A DNA stretch of 64,000 nucleotides from Planctomycetales bacterium. GTDB lineage: Bacteria; Planctomycetota; Planctomycetia; Pirellulales; Pirellulaceae. The DNA lies in the NCBI GenBank assembly GCA_020427005.1, contig JAGQOY010000007.1, forward strand, positions 1-64,000, read 5' to 3'. The notes below the pieces were generated by a model. The model worked only from the letters and a program-made list of their open reading frames with translations. It was not told the DNA's origin and ran no database searches. A program made the position numbers and the translations under genes. Each line of letters begins with the position of its first letter. Position 1 is the stretch's first letter. Positions 1 through 8,544 of this stretch are shown one piece after another.

Positions 1-1565
1 AAAATGCCGTCCTGATCCACCTTGAGTCCCAGAGGTTGATGGAGTCCCGCCGCAAATCTTTTCCAATGTATTGTCGTCTGAGTCAAGGAAAGCGGCTCTG
101 CTCTCCAAACATCCCCTTGCATAGTTGTGAAGTAGATATTCCCATTAGCATCGATATCATGGTCCCCAATATACATTAGGGAATTCCAGGGATTGTCGTA
201 GGGCAAACCAATCGTATCGATCGCGTAGGGGCTCTGCGCTCCTAGAGTGACCTGGGTAGAGACAATCGTAGGCCATTGCTGCGGTATTTGGGCTAGATGT
301 TTGCTGAGAGAGTGTTCGCTACGAGCTGCTACTTCGCGGCTAAATTGGCCATCCCTTACCCATGGAGCATCCCATATTTCTTTTCCATCTATTTCATAAG
401 CAAAGGCAACACGAGCGCCAATGCGGTAGTAGCCGAGATACTTGGCTGCGACTGGTGGACTACCAATTTCTGGCAAATCCACGCTGGGACCAGCTGGGCG
501 TAGCCCATCCAGAAATCCGTGGCGAACGGAAGAAAATTCAAGAAAGCCCCCTGTCCACAGCTGGCGATAAGTAAGACTCTCCGGGTCGAAGCACACAAAG
601 AGGGATGCAGGCTCTCCTAGTGCTACACATACCGCCCGCCGGACAGTCAGTTTATCGTGTCCGTGAAAGACACCGCATTGAAGTGAACCTAATTGCATTT
701 GATTCCAATCATCACTGGCCCAGGTGGCCTCGGATTGATTTCCCCAGTGTCCCTGCTCGCCTCCATCTAGGCCTGGGAATTCCATCAGCAGATGTTGTTC
801 GAGGGCTGCGGTTCGAAAGTAGTTAGCCTCTTTGGTATAGAAATCGTAAAGGCGATCTCGATTCACATGGGCATTCCAGCTCGGATAGGTTTCAGCCAAC
901 AACGGTTCGCGTGTGAGGGGGAAGGGGGCCGGCGCATGCGACTGAGCTGTAGCAAGAATCGAGTCGACAATCTCCGGGCGCAATCTTTGCGAACGTCCCA
1001 AATCCAACAGAAAGGCAAACAAGTCAGCCTGTTGCTGTACTGTTAGATTGGTGACAAGGCCTTCCGGCATGATCGAGGGAGCGGCCGTTACCACTTCGAT
1101 GTCTGCTTGCAGGTCAAAATCTGTGGTGGTATTCGAATTCGGGTCGACCAATCGCAGTTTGCCAGATTCCGATGGATGTACGAACCCACGAACTGCCTCG
1201 CCATCGACCGTTAGCACTTGGACAACTCGGTAAGGATCAAGAACTTCGTGGTTGGGCCACAAAACCGAAGCAACAATTTGTGCATCCGTTCGTTGAGTTG
1301 CCAACTGGGTTAAATTGGGACCGATCGTCCCGCCGTGTTGGTTAATCCGGTGGCAGGAAAGACAAGCCAGTTGGGCGGATGCAAAGATCGCAGCGCCGCG
1401 CGAGGCTTGGCCCTGTTCATGGGACAATTGAACCATGTGTTGAGCTATCTCAGCCTTGAATTCGACAGGTAGCTGCGTTTGGCCAGGACACGGCTGGATT
1501 CGGGATACTAGAATCCAAAATACAACTAGAATTGAGCAGTAGCTTTGGCATGTCAGTGCTGGCAT
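1..1565 (-). CDS. DUF6797 / cytochrome c heme-binding protein, truncated by window edge
   Basis: N-terminal ~520 residues of a gene that runs off the left edge; the reading frame is open from the edge up to the ATG at 1565. A hydrophobic signal segment (SILVVFWILV) is followed near residue 67 by a heme c motif CLSCH in a small cytochrome c-like domain that also holds MPEGLVTNLT. Next comes a region with the hallmarks of planctomycete DUF6797 (LGSLQCGVFHG, FDPESLTYRQLW, RHGFLDGLRPAG). The last visible part resembles the start of a glucose/sorbosone-dehydrogenase-like propeller (GDVWRAEPLS, FAAGLHQPLGLKV). By family this is an exported, heme-containing protein of probable sugar or polymer oxidation; the substrate is unknown. 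An in-frame ATG at 1625 is an alternative start and would overlap the stop of the small ORF upstream (ATGGTGA). Confidence 0.85.
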   Translation of the reverse strand, partial: MPALTCQSYCSILVVFWILVSRIQPCPGQTQLPVEFKAEIAQHMVQLSHEQGQASRGAAIFASAQLACLSCHRINQHGGTIGPNLTQLATQRTDAQIVASVLWPNHEVLDPYRVVQVLTVDGEAVRGFVHPSESGKLRLVDPNSNTTTDFDLQADIEVVTAAPSIMPEGLVTNLTVQQQADLFAFLLDLGRSQRLRPEIVDSILATAQSHAPAPFPLTREPLLAETYPSWNAHVNRDRLYDFYTKEANYFRTAALEQHLLMEFPGLDGGEQGHWGNQSEATWASDDWNQMQLGSLQCGVFHGHDKLTVRRAVCVALGEPASLFVCFDPESLTYRQLWTGGFLEFSSVRHGFLDGLRPAGPSVDLPEIGSPPVAAKYLGYYRIGARVAFAYEIDGKEIWDAPWVRDGQFSREVAARSEHSLSKHLAQIPQQWPTIVSTQVTLGAQSPYAIDTIGLPYDNPWNSLMYIGDHDIDANGNIYFTTMQGDVWRAEPLSLTQTTIHWKRFAAGLHQPLGLKVDQDGI

Positions 1566-1618
1566 ACGGACGTATCCAAAAATCGAGAGTTGGGACGAGT
1601 TGTACTGAGCTTTAGCAA

Positions 1619-1750
1619 TCACCATAAGTATTTCTGGTAACCTTTGTCGATTTGTATGGTCAGGTCAGTGATTTTTTCAAAACGGGATGCACGCGAGATA
1701 TCAAAATGCAGATACCGTGCGACAGTGCGTTCCTTGATTAATTTAGGCAT
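1619..1750 (-). CDS. small ORF, 43 residues, unknown
   Basis: Short open frame beginning MPKLIKERTVARYLHF and ending KGYQKYLW. It is basic and shows no signal peptide or membrane segment. It starts three bases after the stop of the 74-residue ORF upstream, and its TGA overlaps the upstream alternative ATG (1625) of the heme protein. This tight packing suggests translational coupling, or else remnants of one older gene broken by frameshifts. I do not recognise the sequence; real translation is uncertain. Confidence 0.3.
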   Translation of the reverse strand: MPKLIKERTVARYLHFDISRASRFEKITDLTIQIDKGYQKYLW

Positions 1751-1752
1751 GG

Positions 1753-1977
1753 CTATGGAGAGTTGTCCAGGCAGCAGTTGCTATAGGTGACGTCCGCAAA
1801 TGCCACATCGAAGGCGTTCATGTCGATGCGGTGATAGGATTGCCAGGCAGAGTAGCCACCACCATGATAGAACTCTTGAGTAGCGTGTTTCGCCAGCGAC
1901 TTCAGTCTCGCGGTGCTGGCTACATTCATTTGGATTTCTTCGGATGCAGGATCCCAATCAAGTGACAGGTTTGGCAT
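1753..1977 (-). CDS. small ORF, 74 residues, unknown
   Basis: Open frame starting MPNLSLDWDPASEEIQ with a Gly/Tyr-rich middle (HGGGYSAWQSYHRID) and a Cys pair near the end (SNCCLDNSP). It has no signal peptide or membrane helix. It lies immediately upstream of another tiny ORF and the DUF6797 gene on the same strand. It may be a small cytosolic protein or the remnant of a larger gene whose frame continues, shifted, into the next ORF. No family recognised. Confidence 0.35.
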   Translation of the reverse strand: MPNLSLDWDPASEEIQMNVASTARLKSLAKHATQEFYHGGGYSAWQSYHRIDMNAFDVAFADVTYSNCCLDNSP

Positions 1978-2036
1978 ATTGTGTTTTTCGCGTGATCTTC
2001 AAGGCACTGTACAACTAAGCAAGCAATTCTATTGCG

Positions 2037-2348
2037 ATGAGTCAATTGCCCATGAATCGAATTTTCGCCGCTATACTCTCAGTTGTGCTGTTTGCGTTGC
2101 TCTGTTGGTCAGTCTTCATAGGCGCTGGTGACATCCGCACGTGGACATTCCTTGGGGCTGGTTCTGCGCTAGGTGCACTTTATGCTGTTCTGGGAAAAGT
2201 ACCAGAATGGATTGTGGATCACAGTGGAGGCACGATCCATGAAGATGATGATCCGTCCAACATTTCTCCTCGCATCTACTTGCCAATTCTATTGGGTGCC
2301 ATCTGTGTGGCGATACTCGCGTTCGTTTTAACTTTACAATTTCTCTAA
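2037..2348 (+). CDS. small membrane protein, 103 residues
   Basis: Three hydrophobic segments are visible: residues ~8-27 (IFAAILSVVLFALLCWSVF), ~36-52 (TFLGAGSALGALYAVLG) and a C-terminal helix ~82-102 (LPILLGAICVAILAFVLTL). A polar acidic stretch (HEDDDPSN) separates the last two. Family not recognised. The ATG at 2037 lacks an obvious Shine-Dalgarno; the ATG at 2052 (MNRIFAAIL) is an equally plausible start. It is followed 47 bp downstream by another membrane-protein gene on the same strand, so the pair is probably co-transcribed. Confidence 0.6.
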   Translation: MSQLPMNRIFAAILSVVLFALLCWSVFIGAGDIRTWTFLGAGSALGALYAVLGKVPEWIVDHSGGTIHEDDDPSNISPRIYLPILLGAICVAILAFVLTLQFL

Positions 2349-2395
2349 CACGACTGGTTTTTCAATGCGCTTCGAATTACTCTCTTCGAGCGCGG

Positions 2396-2887
2396 GTGCA
2401 CCGCCAATACTCGATGGTGTTTGTACCATTCTTTGTGGTGATACTAGTGCTGAACTTTACCGTGGCTTATTGGAACGTGGATGGATCCTTCCCCAATCCT
2501 CGTTTATGGGCGCTGGGAAGTGCAGTTTTTTGGGGTAGCTGGCTGATGGTGGCCATTATTAATTTATGGCATTGTCTCTGTTTTCGAATCCGAGTGACAG
2601 AACATCACATCACATATGTGGGCACTTTTGGAGTATCTCAAATTCCCGTTGCCGGCCTTTCACTGCGCTGGAGAAGTTTCCCGGGTTGGGGTTCAGTTCA
2701 CCTTTGTCGTGGGTTGGGCCGCATCAAAATTGATTTTGGTATGCTTGAATTTGCTGAACGAGAACCACTTGCCATTTGGCTGAACCAAACCGTGCCGCCC
2801 GATGCACAAACGAACTGGAAGGAGTTTCAGACCAAGGTTGTCAACACAGAATGGCCCAAAAGACAATCGATTTATGACTTTTTATGA
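2396..2887 (+). CDS. membrane protein with PH-like C-terminal part, ~163 residues
   Basis: Two transmembrane helices (~7-24 VFVPFFVVILVLNFTVAY and ~38-62, ending MVAIINLWHCLCF) are followed by a beta-rich soluble part with a pattern seen in bacterial PH-like membrane proteins (RIRVTEHHITYVGTFG ... GRIKIDFG). That assignment is a structural guess. The start is uncertain: GTG at 2396 is used here, ATG at 2414 would remove six residues, and the frame stays open further upstream without an ATG. It sits between another small membrane protein and a DinB-like gene on the same strand. Confidence 0.6.
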   Translation: MHRQYSMVFVPFFVVILVLNFTVAYWNVDGSFPNPRLWALGSAVFWGSWLMVAIINLWHCLCFRIRVTEHHITYVGTFGVSQIPVAGLSLRWRSFPGWGSVHLCRGLGRIKIDFGMLEFAEREPLAIWLNQTVPPDAQTNWKEFQTKVVNTEWPKRQSIYDFL

Positions 2888-2903
2888 CAATAGCCCCAAG
2901 TGA

Positions 2904-3488
2904 ATGTTTATGACGAAGACTTGCGTAGATCATTGGCTCGATTCATCACTTAAAACTGTGGATTCGTATCGCCGCATGATTGATGGGATTCTATCCCAGC
3001 TAACTGACACAGAATTGAACTGCCGACCTGCTGAAGGTGCAAACTCGGTGGCGATTATTCTTCGTCACTTGGGAGGCAATCTTCGTAGCAGGTGGACCGA
3101 CTTCTTGATGTCCGATGGCGAGAAACCAGATCGCGAACGAGAAAAGGAGTTTGCAGAATGGGAAGGATCCCGAGAATCATTGCTAGAGTACTTTGATTCC
3201 GGCTGGGTAAAACTCCTCTCAGCAATTGAGATCATGCGCGGAGAATCTCAAGAACGAATGATTACAATTCGGGGTGAGTCACATACGCTTGCTGACGCGT
3301 TGCTGCGTTCCATTACGCACATCTCCTACCATGTCGGACAAATGATCCTAATTGCGAGAGTTGTGCATCAGGGTGAATGGAATTGGCTTACCATTGCTCC
3401 AGGTAGATCTGCTGAATTTAATTCGCAAAACTGGGGTTCATCGGCAAGTCGCGGTGTCTTTGGTCCGCAGGAGAACAGAGCTAAATAA
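2904..3488 (+). CDS. DUF1572 / DinB-superfamily protein
   Basis: A 194-residue protein matching the DUF1572 branch of the DinB/YfiT four-helix metal-binding superfamily. Recognisable features are SVAIILRHLGGNLRSRW, which carries the first metal-ligand His, then SDGEKPDRERE, and ITHISYHVGQMILIAR, which holds the usual C-terminal HxxxH pair. Members are cytosolic and bind a divalent metal; the reaction is unknown, though relatives are thiol transferases. ATG at 2904 is used and ATG at 2910 is possible. It begins 16 bp after the preceding membrane gene and ends 8 bp from the convergent permease gene, leaving no room for a separate terminator. Confidence 0.85.
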   Translation: MFMTKTCVDHWLDSSLKTVDSYRRMIDGILSQLTDTELNCRPAEGANSVAIILRHLGGNLRSRWTDFLMSDGEKPDREREKEFAEWEGSRESLLEYFDSGWVKLLSAIEIMRGESQERMITIRGESHTLADALLRSITHISYHVGQMILIARVVHQGEWNWLTIAPGRSAEFNSQNWGSSASRGVFGPQENRAK

Positions 3489-3496
3489 CCACAAAC

Positions 3497-4792
3497 TTAC
3501 TGATGCCGCAGGGCCTCAATGGGGTTCATCATAGCGGCCTTGCGCGCCGGGTAGACGCCAAACACAATCCCGGTCAAGACGGAAATTGCAAATGCAATCA
3601 CCACGCTCCAGAGGCTGGTAGAAGTCGGGATACCTGCAAAATGTGTAACGGCCCAAGGAATAAAGACGCCGAGGAAGATGCCGATTAGACCACCGGTTGT
3701 ACTCAATACGATGGTTTCAATAAGAAACTGTCGGATGATATCAAAGCGTTTGGCTCCAATCGCTCGGCGTATGCCAATTTCGCGTGTTCGCTCGGTTACT
3801 GTGGCCAGCATGATATTCATGATGCCAATACCTCCGACCAGCAATGAAATGCCTGCGATAGAGCCGAGCACCATATTCCAAATGCGTTTTTCGTGTTCGG
3901 CTTGCTGCAGCAATTCCAAGGGGACCACGACCTCATACTCTTGGGCAGAGCGTTTTCTGGTTTCCAATAGTTTGCGAATCATTTCCGCGATTTGAGGTAC
4001 ATAGTCCTCGCTCATGGCGGAGATGGCAAGTTCGCTTATCTCATTGCGTTCATACGAACGACTTCCTGCGGTTACGATGCGTTGCCGGTCACCTAATCGG
4101 CTTCTGGCAGAAGATAACGGAATATAGAGATCATCATTTAGGTCTTCCGTGCCTACTTGTCCGGCTGTAGCATTCCCTGAAGCTTGTTGTTTTAGTACAC
4201 CCACCACACGAAAAGCCTTATCTTCAAGAAGCACGGCTTGATTCATAGGATCTTGGAAACCAAATAGTTTCTTGGCGGCACCTTCGCTGACGACCATCAC
4301 GTTTGTTAGATCGCGTATGTCGGATTCATTGATAAAACGGCCTCGATCCAATTTAAGATTCTTTACTTGAACAAGTTCTGGAATCGTACCCAGAACGCGG
4401 GCGTTAGCGATTCGAAATCGCTCATGCTGCGCATTCTTACGGAGCAACATGATGGGGACAACGTGAGAAACAATATTGCGAGGTAGGGCTCCATCCAATA
4501 GGCGATGATCCTCGTATTTCAGTCCGTATTCTAGAATTCTGGAGCTGTTTTGATTCTGAGTGCTTGACGAACTTTGTTCTTTGCCGCTGCCTGGGCGAAC
4601 GCTACGCACCATGACGTTTTTCGCACCCAGCTGACGAATTTGCTCCACGGCCGCCTGCTTCGACCCCTCTCCAACGCTCAACATGGCAATTACGGAGGCC
4701 ACACCGAGAATCGTGCCTAGTACGGTAAGAAAGCTGCGCAGTTTGTGCAGAAAGAGATTGCGGAGTGCTAGTTTAAAAGTTGCGAGCCACAC
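3497..4792 (-). CDS. MacB-type ABC transporter permease (MacB_PCD/FtsX)
   Basis: A 431-residue inner-membrane permease. The N-terminal helix (KLRSFLTVLGTILGVASVIAM) is followed by a large MacB periplasmic core and then three FtsX helices near residues ~310-420, with the conserved ERTREIGIRRAIGAKR loop and C-terminal PARKAAMMNPIEALR. Unlike E. coli MacB there is no fused ATPase domain, so a separate ATPase is required. None is adjacent: the upstream gene is the adaptor and the 127 bp between them hold a repeat. The start is GTG at 4792 with a weak AAGGCAGG upstream. It probably exports a peptide, lipid or drug across the envelope together with the adaptor. Confidence 0.9.
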   Translation of the reverse strand: MWLATFKLALRNLFLHKLRSFLTVLGTILGVASVIAMLSVGEGSKQAAVEQIRQLGAKNVMVRSVRPGSGKEQSSSSTQNQNSSRILEYGLKYEDHRLLDGALPRNIVSHVVPIMLLRKNAQHERFRIANARVLGTIPELVQVKNLKLDRGRFINESDIRDLTNVMVVSEGAAKKLFGFQDPMNQAVLLEDKAFRVVGVLKQQASGNATAGQVGTEDLNDDLYIPLSSARSRLGDRQRIVTAGSRSYERNEISELAISAMSEDYVPQIAEMIRKLLETRKRSAQEYEVVVPLELLQQAEHEKRIWNMVLGSIAGISLLVGGIGIMNIMLATVTERTREIGIRRAIGAKRFDIIRQFLIETIVLSTTGGLIGIFLGVFIPWAVTHFAGIPTSTSLWSVVIAFAISVLTGIVFGVYPARKAAMMNPIEALRHQ

Positions 4793-4808
4793 GCCGGGAT
4801 TGACCTGC

Positions 4809-4923
4809 CTTTTCCGTGACTTCTCACAATCAAGTCGCGACGCGTGAACGGCCGGGTCTCGAGTACTTACCCGAGGCGTTGCGACCGTCAGGTCTCAGAT
4901 CATAATTGCGAACGGCTATTTAG
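4809..4923. repeat. intergenic repeat, copy A (~115 bp)
   Basis: Aligns over its whole length to a second copy at 38034-38143. Shared blocks are GGCCGGGTCTC, AGTAC, ACCCGAGGC and a terminal ACGGCTATTTAG, with diverged sequence between. It lies between the adaptor stop codon, which it just overlaps, and the permease start. Both copies are in the same orientation and lie just 3' of a minus-strand gene. Confidence 0.75.
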
Positions 4924-6575
4924 TTGATTGGAGTTGGTTTATCGTGCGCCGCAACTAGAGTCTCGGATTCTCGATTGGAATTGTTTGAAGAAGGAACGTG
5001 ATCATCTGCTTCTAAAAGTGTTCCTGGTGTTAGGATCACGTTATCGCCTTCGTGAATTCCTTCCGTGACTGCTACATACTGATCGTTGCTGGCGCCCAGG
5101 GTAACTTCTTGTCGGACGGGACTGCCTTCTTTTTCAATATACAACCAGGTTTGACCTTCTCTTTGAACAATTGCCTGCACCGGAACGGCGTGGACATCCG
5201 GGATGTAATCTACATGGACTTCGCATACGGCCGTCATGCCCGGTTTCAGTTGATAAACTTCGTCATCGATGGTTACTACCGTGGCATAGGTCTTGGTATC
5301 GGTATAGTAGTTTCGTTCCGGCAAGACGGCGACGGACTTGATTGTGCCGGTATAGGATCGGTCTGCAAATGCATCTACTGTAATAGTCGCTTTTAATCCG
5401 GGTTGGACTCGATCCAATGACGATTCGTGAATGTTGGTTACGACCTGCATCTGGCGAAGATTCGGTATAGACAGGATGTGCTGTCGGGGGCGAATTGGAG
5501 CGCCTTCTCGGATCTCTTCATCGCGGCTGCTGGTTGCATAGGCAACCATGCCTTCCTGTGGGGCATAGATCCGGCATTTTGCCAACTGGTCGGTGTATCG
5601 ACGCAGTCGCTCCTCTTCCTTTTGTAGTTGTTCGCGACGAGCACTCAGGATAGCCCTCATCTGCTCCATTTTGGCTATGTTGGTAACCTGCACTTGCTTA
5701 AGGTTTTGTTCTGCAGTGCCCACTTTCCCTTCTAATTCAAGCTGCTTCATCTGGCGATCGAAAGATTCTAGCTTGGCCAAAGTTGCCATCTGGGTTTGAA
5801 GCTTGTTCAGTTGGGCAGCATAATCACCTTCGGCCTGTAAGTAACTAAGCTCGGACCGATCTTTTTCACTCTTTCCGGCATAGCCCAGTTTGAACAAGCT
5901 CTCGATGCCTACCTTCTCATTGCGGCGCAATTTCAAATTCATTTCCGCCGCCAATATGTCGTTATTTAGATCATCTAATTGGCGTTTGATGGCTTCTACT
6001 GCCAGTTGCTGGGAACCTTTCTCAGGATCCAAGAACATATTGAGTTCAAGTTGCGCGAGTTGAAAATCCAACTCTGCTTTATCCTCAGCCGTTTCGTTTT
6101 GGATCGATTGACTCTCGACATTTGATTCCGCCTGCAGGCAAGCACTACGTGCTTCTTCGGTGTCGAGTATCTGTTCATCCAACTCAGATTGAATCGCGGT
6201 GGAATCGAGCTCGCAAATCAGGTCGCCCTGCGCAACGGAAGATCCATTAGGAATGATCCAAACGATGGGAGTACCATTGATACCGTCGCTGCGTACATCT
6301 TCAACTTCACAAAAGACCTGGATATTGGTCTGGCTTTCCAAGTTACCTCGCTCGATCACTGTGATCGGCAGATCGCGAGAAACGACGGTATATGTGAGTA
6401 GCTGACCATAATTTGATTTTGCGCTAGGAAGAAACCAGTTGTTTTGCCAGCTAATTGCGAGGATTGCTCCAACAGCTATTCCAAGCAAAGACCAACGAAC
6501 AATGCCGAGCGACATCAATCCTTGGTACCATGTTCGGGTGGCTGCGTAGTTCGTATTTTGTGCAATACTGCTCAT
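4920..6575 (-). CDS. HlyD/MacA-type efflux periplasmic adaptor
   Basis: About 551 residues. An N-terminal membrane anchor (IVRWSLLGIAVGAILAI) is followed by a barrel-sandwich/lipoyl half motif (VSRDLPITVIERGNLESQ, VAQGDLICELDS), a long helical hairpin of Gln/Glu/Leu-rich coiled coil (~165-330), the return lipoyl segment (KCRIYAPQEGMVAYA, EGAPIRPRQHIL) and beta-barrel domains (GLKATITVDAF, LKPGMTAVCEV). This is the typical plan of membrane-fusion proteins that link an inner-membrane pump to an outer-membrane exit duct. ATG at 6575 is chosen because AAGGA lies five bases upstream; an in-frame ATG at 6617 would add 14 residues. It precedes the MacB-like permease in one operon. Confidence 0.9.
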   Translation of the reverse strand: MSSIAQNTNYAATRTWYQGLMSLGIVRWSLLGIAVGAILAISWQNNWFLPSAKSNYGQLLTYTVVSRDLPITVIERGNLESQTNIQVFCEVEDVRSDGINGTPIVWIIPNGSSVAQGDLICELDSTAIQSELDEQILDTEEARSACLQAESNVESQSIQNETAEDKAELDFQLAQLELNMFLDPEKGSQQLAVEAIKRQLDDLNNDILAAEMNLKLRRNEKVGIESLFKLGYAGKSEKDRSELSYLQAEGDYAAQLNKLQTQMATLAKLESFDRQMKQLELEGKVGTAEQNLKQVQVTNIAKMEQMRAILSARREQLQKEEERLRRYTDQLAKCRIYAPQEGMVAYATSSRDEEIREGAPIRPRQHILSIPNLRQMQVVTNIHESSLDRVQPGLKATITVDAFADRSYTGTIKSVAVLPERNYYTDTKTYATVVTIDDEVYQLKPGMTAVCEVHVDYIPDVHAVPVQAIVQREGQTWLYIEKEGSPVRQEVTLGASNDQYVAVTEGIHEGDNVILTPGTLLEADDHVPSSNNSNRESETLVAAHDKPTPIN

Positions 6576-6828
6576 ACTAGTCCTTATATGGGGCAGGAGG
6601 GATGACGCCCCACGCAAGCTGGAAATATCCCAACTCTTCTAAAGATGGATTGTAGTTTGGCTGCACAGGTTGCAGCATTAAATTTCACCTGGGAGTCCAA
6701 GCGGTTTCCGCTTTGGCCGTTGGGTGAGTAGTAATCAGGGATGAAAATTAAAGGTAGGTAGGTTGGTGGGAGTGCACAATTCTGCACTAGCATATTATCG
6801 AGGTCCCCGAACTAAGCTAGGAGGCTAG

Positions 6829-6975
6829 TATAACGCCAAACCCAATCCAACGCCATCGAAATTCGTCGGCAAGATCGACGCCATCATGGGGACAAATCCG
6901 CTACATTCCAATGTTCAACACCCCAAGGCATCGGTTGTATCGGTCATGAAGGATGGCGATTTCAGCGAACTATGA
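6829..6975 (+). pseudogene. possible gene remnant in intergenic region
   Basis: The 370 bp between the adaptor and the prepilin peptidase contain a plus-strand open stretch of 48 codons with protein-like composition (PTPSKFVGKIDAIMG ... VVSVMKDGDFSEL). It begins right after a TAG and has no start codon until an internal ATG at 6886. An AGGAGG lies just before the open stretch, followed by no ATG/GTG/TTG at normal distance. It could be a decayed small gene; family not recognised. The remainder of the gap shows nothing else I can name. Confidence 0.25.
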
Positions 6976-6988
6976 GACTTGCAATCCT

Positions 6989-8308
6989 TCACTGGAGGGG
7001 GTGTGGCGGTGCCGAGTGCGATTGAGACGGAGGAAGATTCTCATTTTGGCACGCAAGTTCTTCGGTAAAAAGCGTAGGAGGAGTATTTTCCACATCCATT
7101 TCATGAGGCTCTTTGTGGGTATCGCTGATCCCAAGAGTAGGGGCTTGCAATCGATAGGCGATACAGATCGGTGCAAGCATTAGTGCACCCAGAATTTGGC
7201 GGACGATTTCCGGCCACGTTTCGAATGGAGAGGGAATTCTGGCAATGAACGACCAATTCGCGCGGAACAGCAAAAACCCCAGCCATACCCAAACGGTCAA
7301 ATCACCAACGGACAGCCTTTTGGATCCCCGTAGGAAGAGAACACATAATAGGCCGCACGCTACCACGCACCAGGTTCCTGCCACGGTCCATTGCCAACCT
7401 AACGTACAGCCAAGGACTGCCAGAGCACCAACAAATTGTCGTGCAGAACGAGAAGAGGGATCACTTGCGACCAGAGTTCGATCGTAGCCAGGAAAAAGAA
7501 CGGGTACCAACAATCGTCCCAGGGCTGTGCCTGCCGCCAGGCCAGCCATAAGGGAGGCGGCAATTTGTAGACGCTCATCGATGGGTCCCAAAGCTGCCAA
7601 GTTTGATTGCCAGGGTGCAACGCTTGTCTTGGGCAAACATAAGCTTACTACGCAATGAGGTATGAGCGTCCAGATATATAGTTTGAGCGGGACGCGCCCT
7701 CCCTTAACTGCAATCAAAGCGGCTGCGATGAGTCCGCTTAGAACGACTAGGTAACTAACAGTTCGCAACACCAGCGTTGGAGTGAGATTGATGCGGACCA
7801 AACCTCCCAAGCCTGCTGAATTAGCAGTATTCATGGGAAGATTTGCACCGTTGGTAGCAAATTCGGAAACGAAGACTACAAAGAAAACAGCTGCAACAGC
7901 AAATTCCACCAAGGGGTATTGGATGGAAATAGGCAGCCGGCAAGTGCGACATCGTCCGCGGAGTTTGATCCAGGCGAGAACAGGAATGTTATCCAGGCTG
8001 TCGATTGGCGTGCCGCAGTAGGGACAACCCGAATGTCCCCCCACGTATCGACCAAGAGGTACCCGATAGGCAACCACGTTTAAAAAGCTGCCAATGCAGG
8101 CACCAACTGTTACGAACCAGATTGCAAAAATGGTGTCGAGACAGCCCGCGATGAACGCCATGGGCCAATCGACACCGTAACTGCGATGTCGGTGACTTAG
8201 TCCCGTAAGGATGGTTTGCGTTGTTAAATAGCTACCCAGAAGAAAACAGATGACCAGCCAGGTCAGGCGGTAAGGCCAATTGGGGCGTTTTTTTCTGGTC
8301 CGAGGCAT
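6989..8308 (-). CDS. prepilin peptidase A24-like protein with missing first catalytic Asp
   Basis: About 439 residues, polytopic membrane protein. The N-terminal methyltransferase-like domain is clear: GACIGSFLNVVAYRVP and a C-x2-C ... C-x2-C zinc pair (CPYCGTPIDSLDNIPV, CRTCRLPISIQYPLVE). The peptidase half is odd. The second Asp motif reads LSVGDLTVW in place of GxGD. The first Asp, expected in a motif like LID-x5-LP, is replaced in ALIAVKGGRVPLKLY by Ala and Lys. The C-terminal ~60-residue tail is polar and extra. ATG at 8308 is preferred over TTG at 8314. It stands alone, with no pilus or type II secretion genes nearby. Cleavage activity is doubtful. Confidence 0.8.
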   Translation of the reverse strand: MPRTRKKRPNWPYRLTWLVICFLLGSYLTTQTILTGLSHRHRSYGVDWPMAFIAGCLDTIFAIWFVTVGACIGSFLNVVAYRVPLGRYVGGHSGCPYCGTPIDSLDNIPVLAWIKLRGRCRTCRLPISIQYPLVEFAVAAVFFVVFVSEFATNGANLPMNTANSAGLGGLVRINLTPTLVLRTVSYLVVLSGLIAAALIAVKGGRVPLKLYIWTLIPHCVVSLCLPKTSVAPWQSNLAALGPIDERLQIAASLMAGLAAGTALGRLLVPVLFPGYDRTLVASDPSSRSARQFVGALAVLGCTLGWQWTVAGTWCVVACGLLCVLFLRGSKRLSVGDLTVWVWLGFLLFRANWSFIARIPSPFETWPEIVRQILGALMLAPICIAYRLQAPTLGISDTHKEPHEMDVENTPPTLFTEELACQNENLPPSQSHSAPPHPLQ

Positions 8309-8544
8309 GAGCAATTAAAAATTAAGCTAGGAGAAGCAAAAATGTGAGTTTGAATTTGGTCGAGAGTCCTGTATTCAACTCGTAAGGGAGCTGATCCGTA
8401 GAAGGACAATCCGGTTTGCCGTGGTATTCGACTTTGCTAGGAGTGGCAGACCCCGGGGCAGACCATTCTTTAGATTAGGCCTAGTATATCCTAGTTAAGC
8501 CGTTGCCCAAGGTTGAGCTTCAATCTTGCCAATAAAGCTACTAG

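Noticed and set aside
297..1233. Several plus-strand frames of 60-84 residues
   Set aside because: They are antisense shadows of the DUF6797/cytochrome gene, which has clear family motifs on the minus strand.
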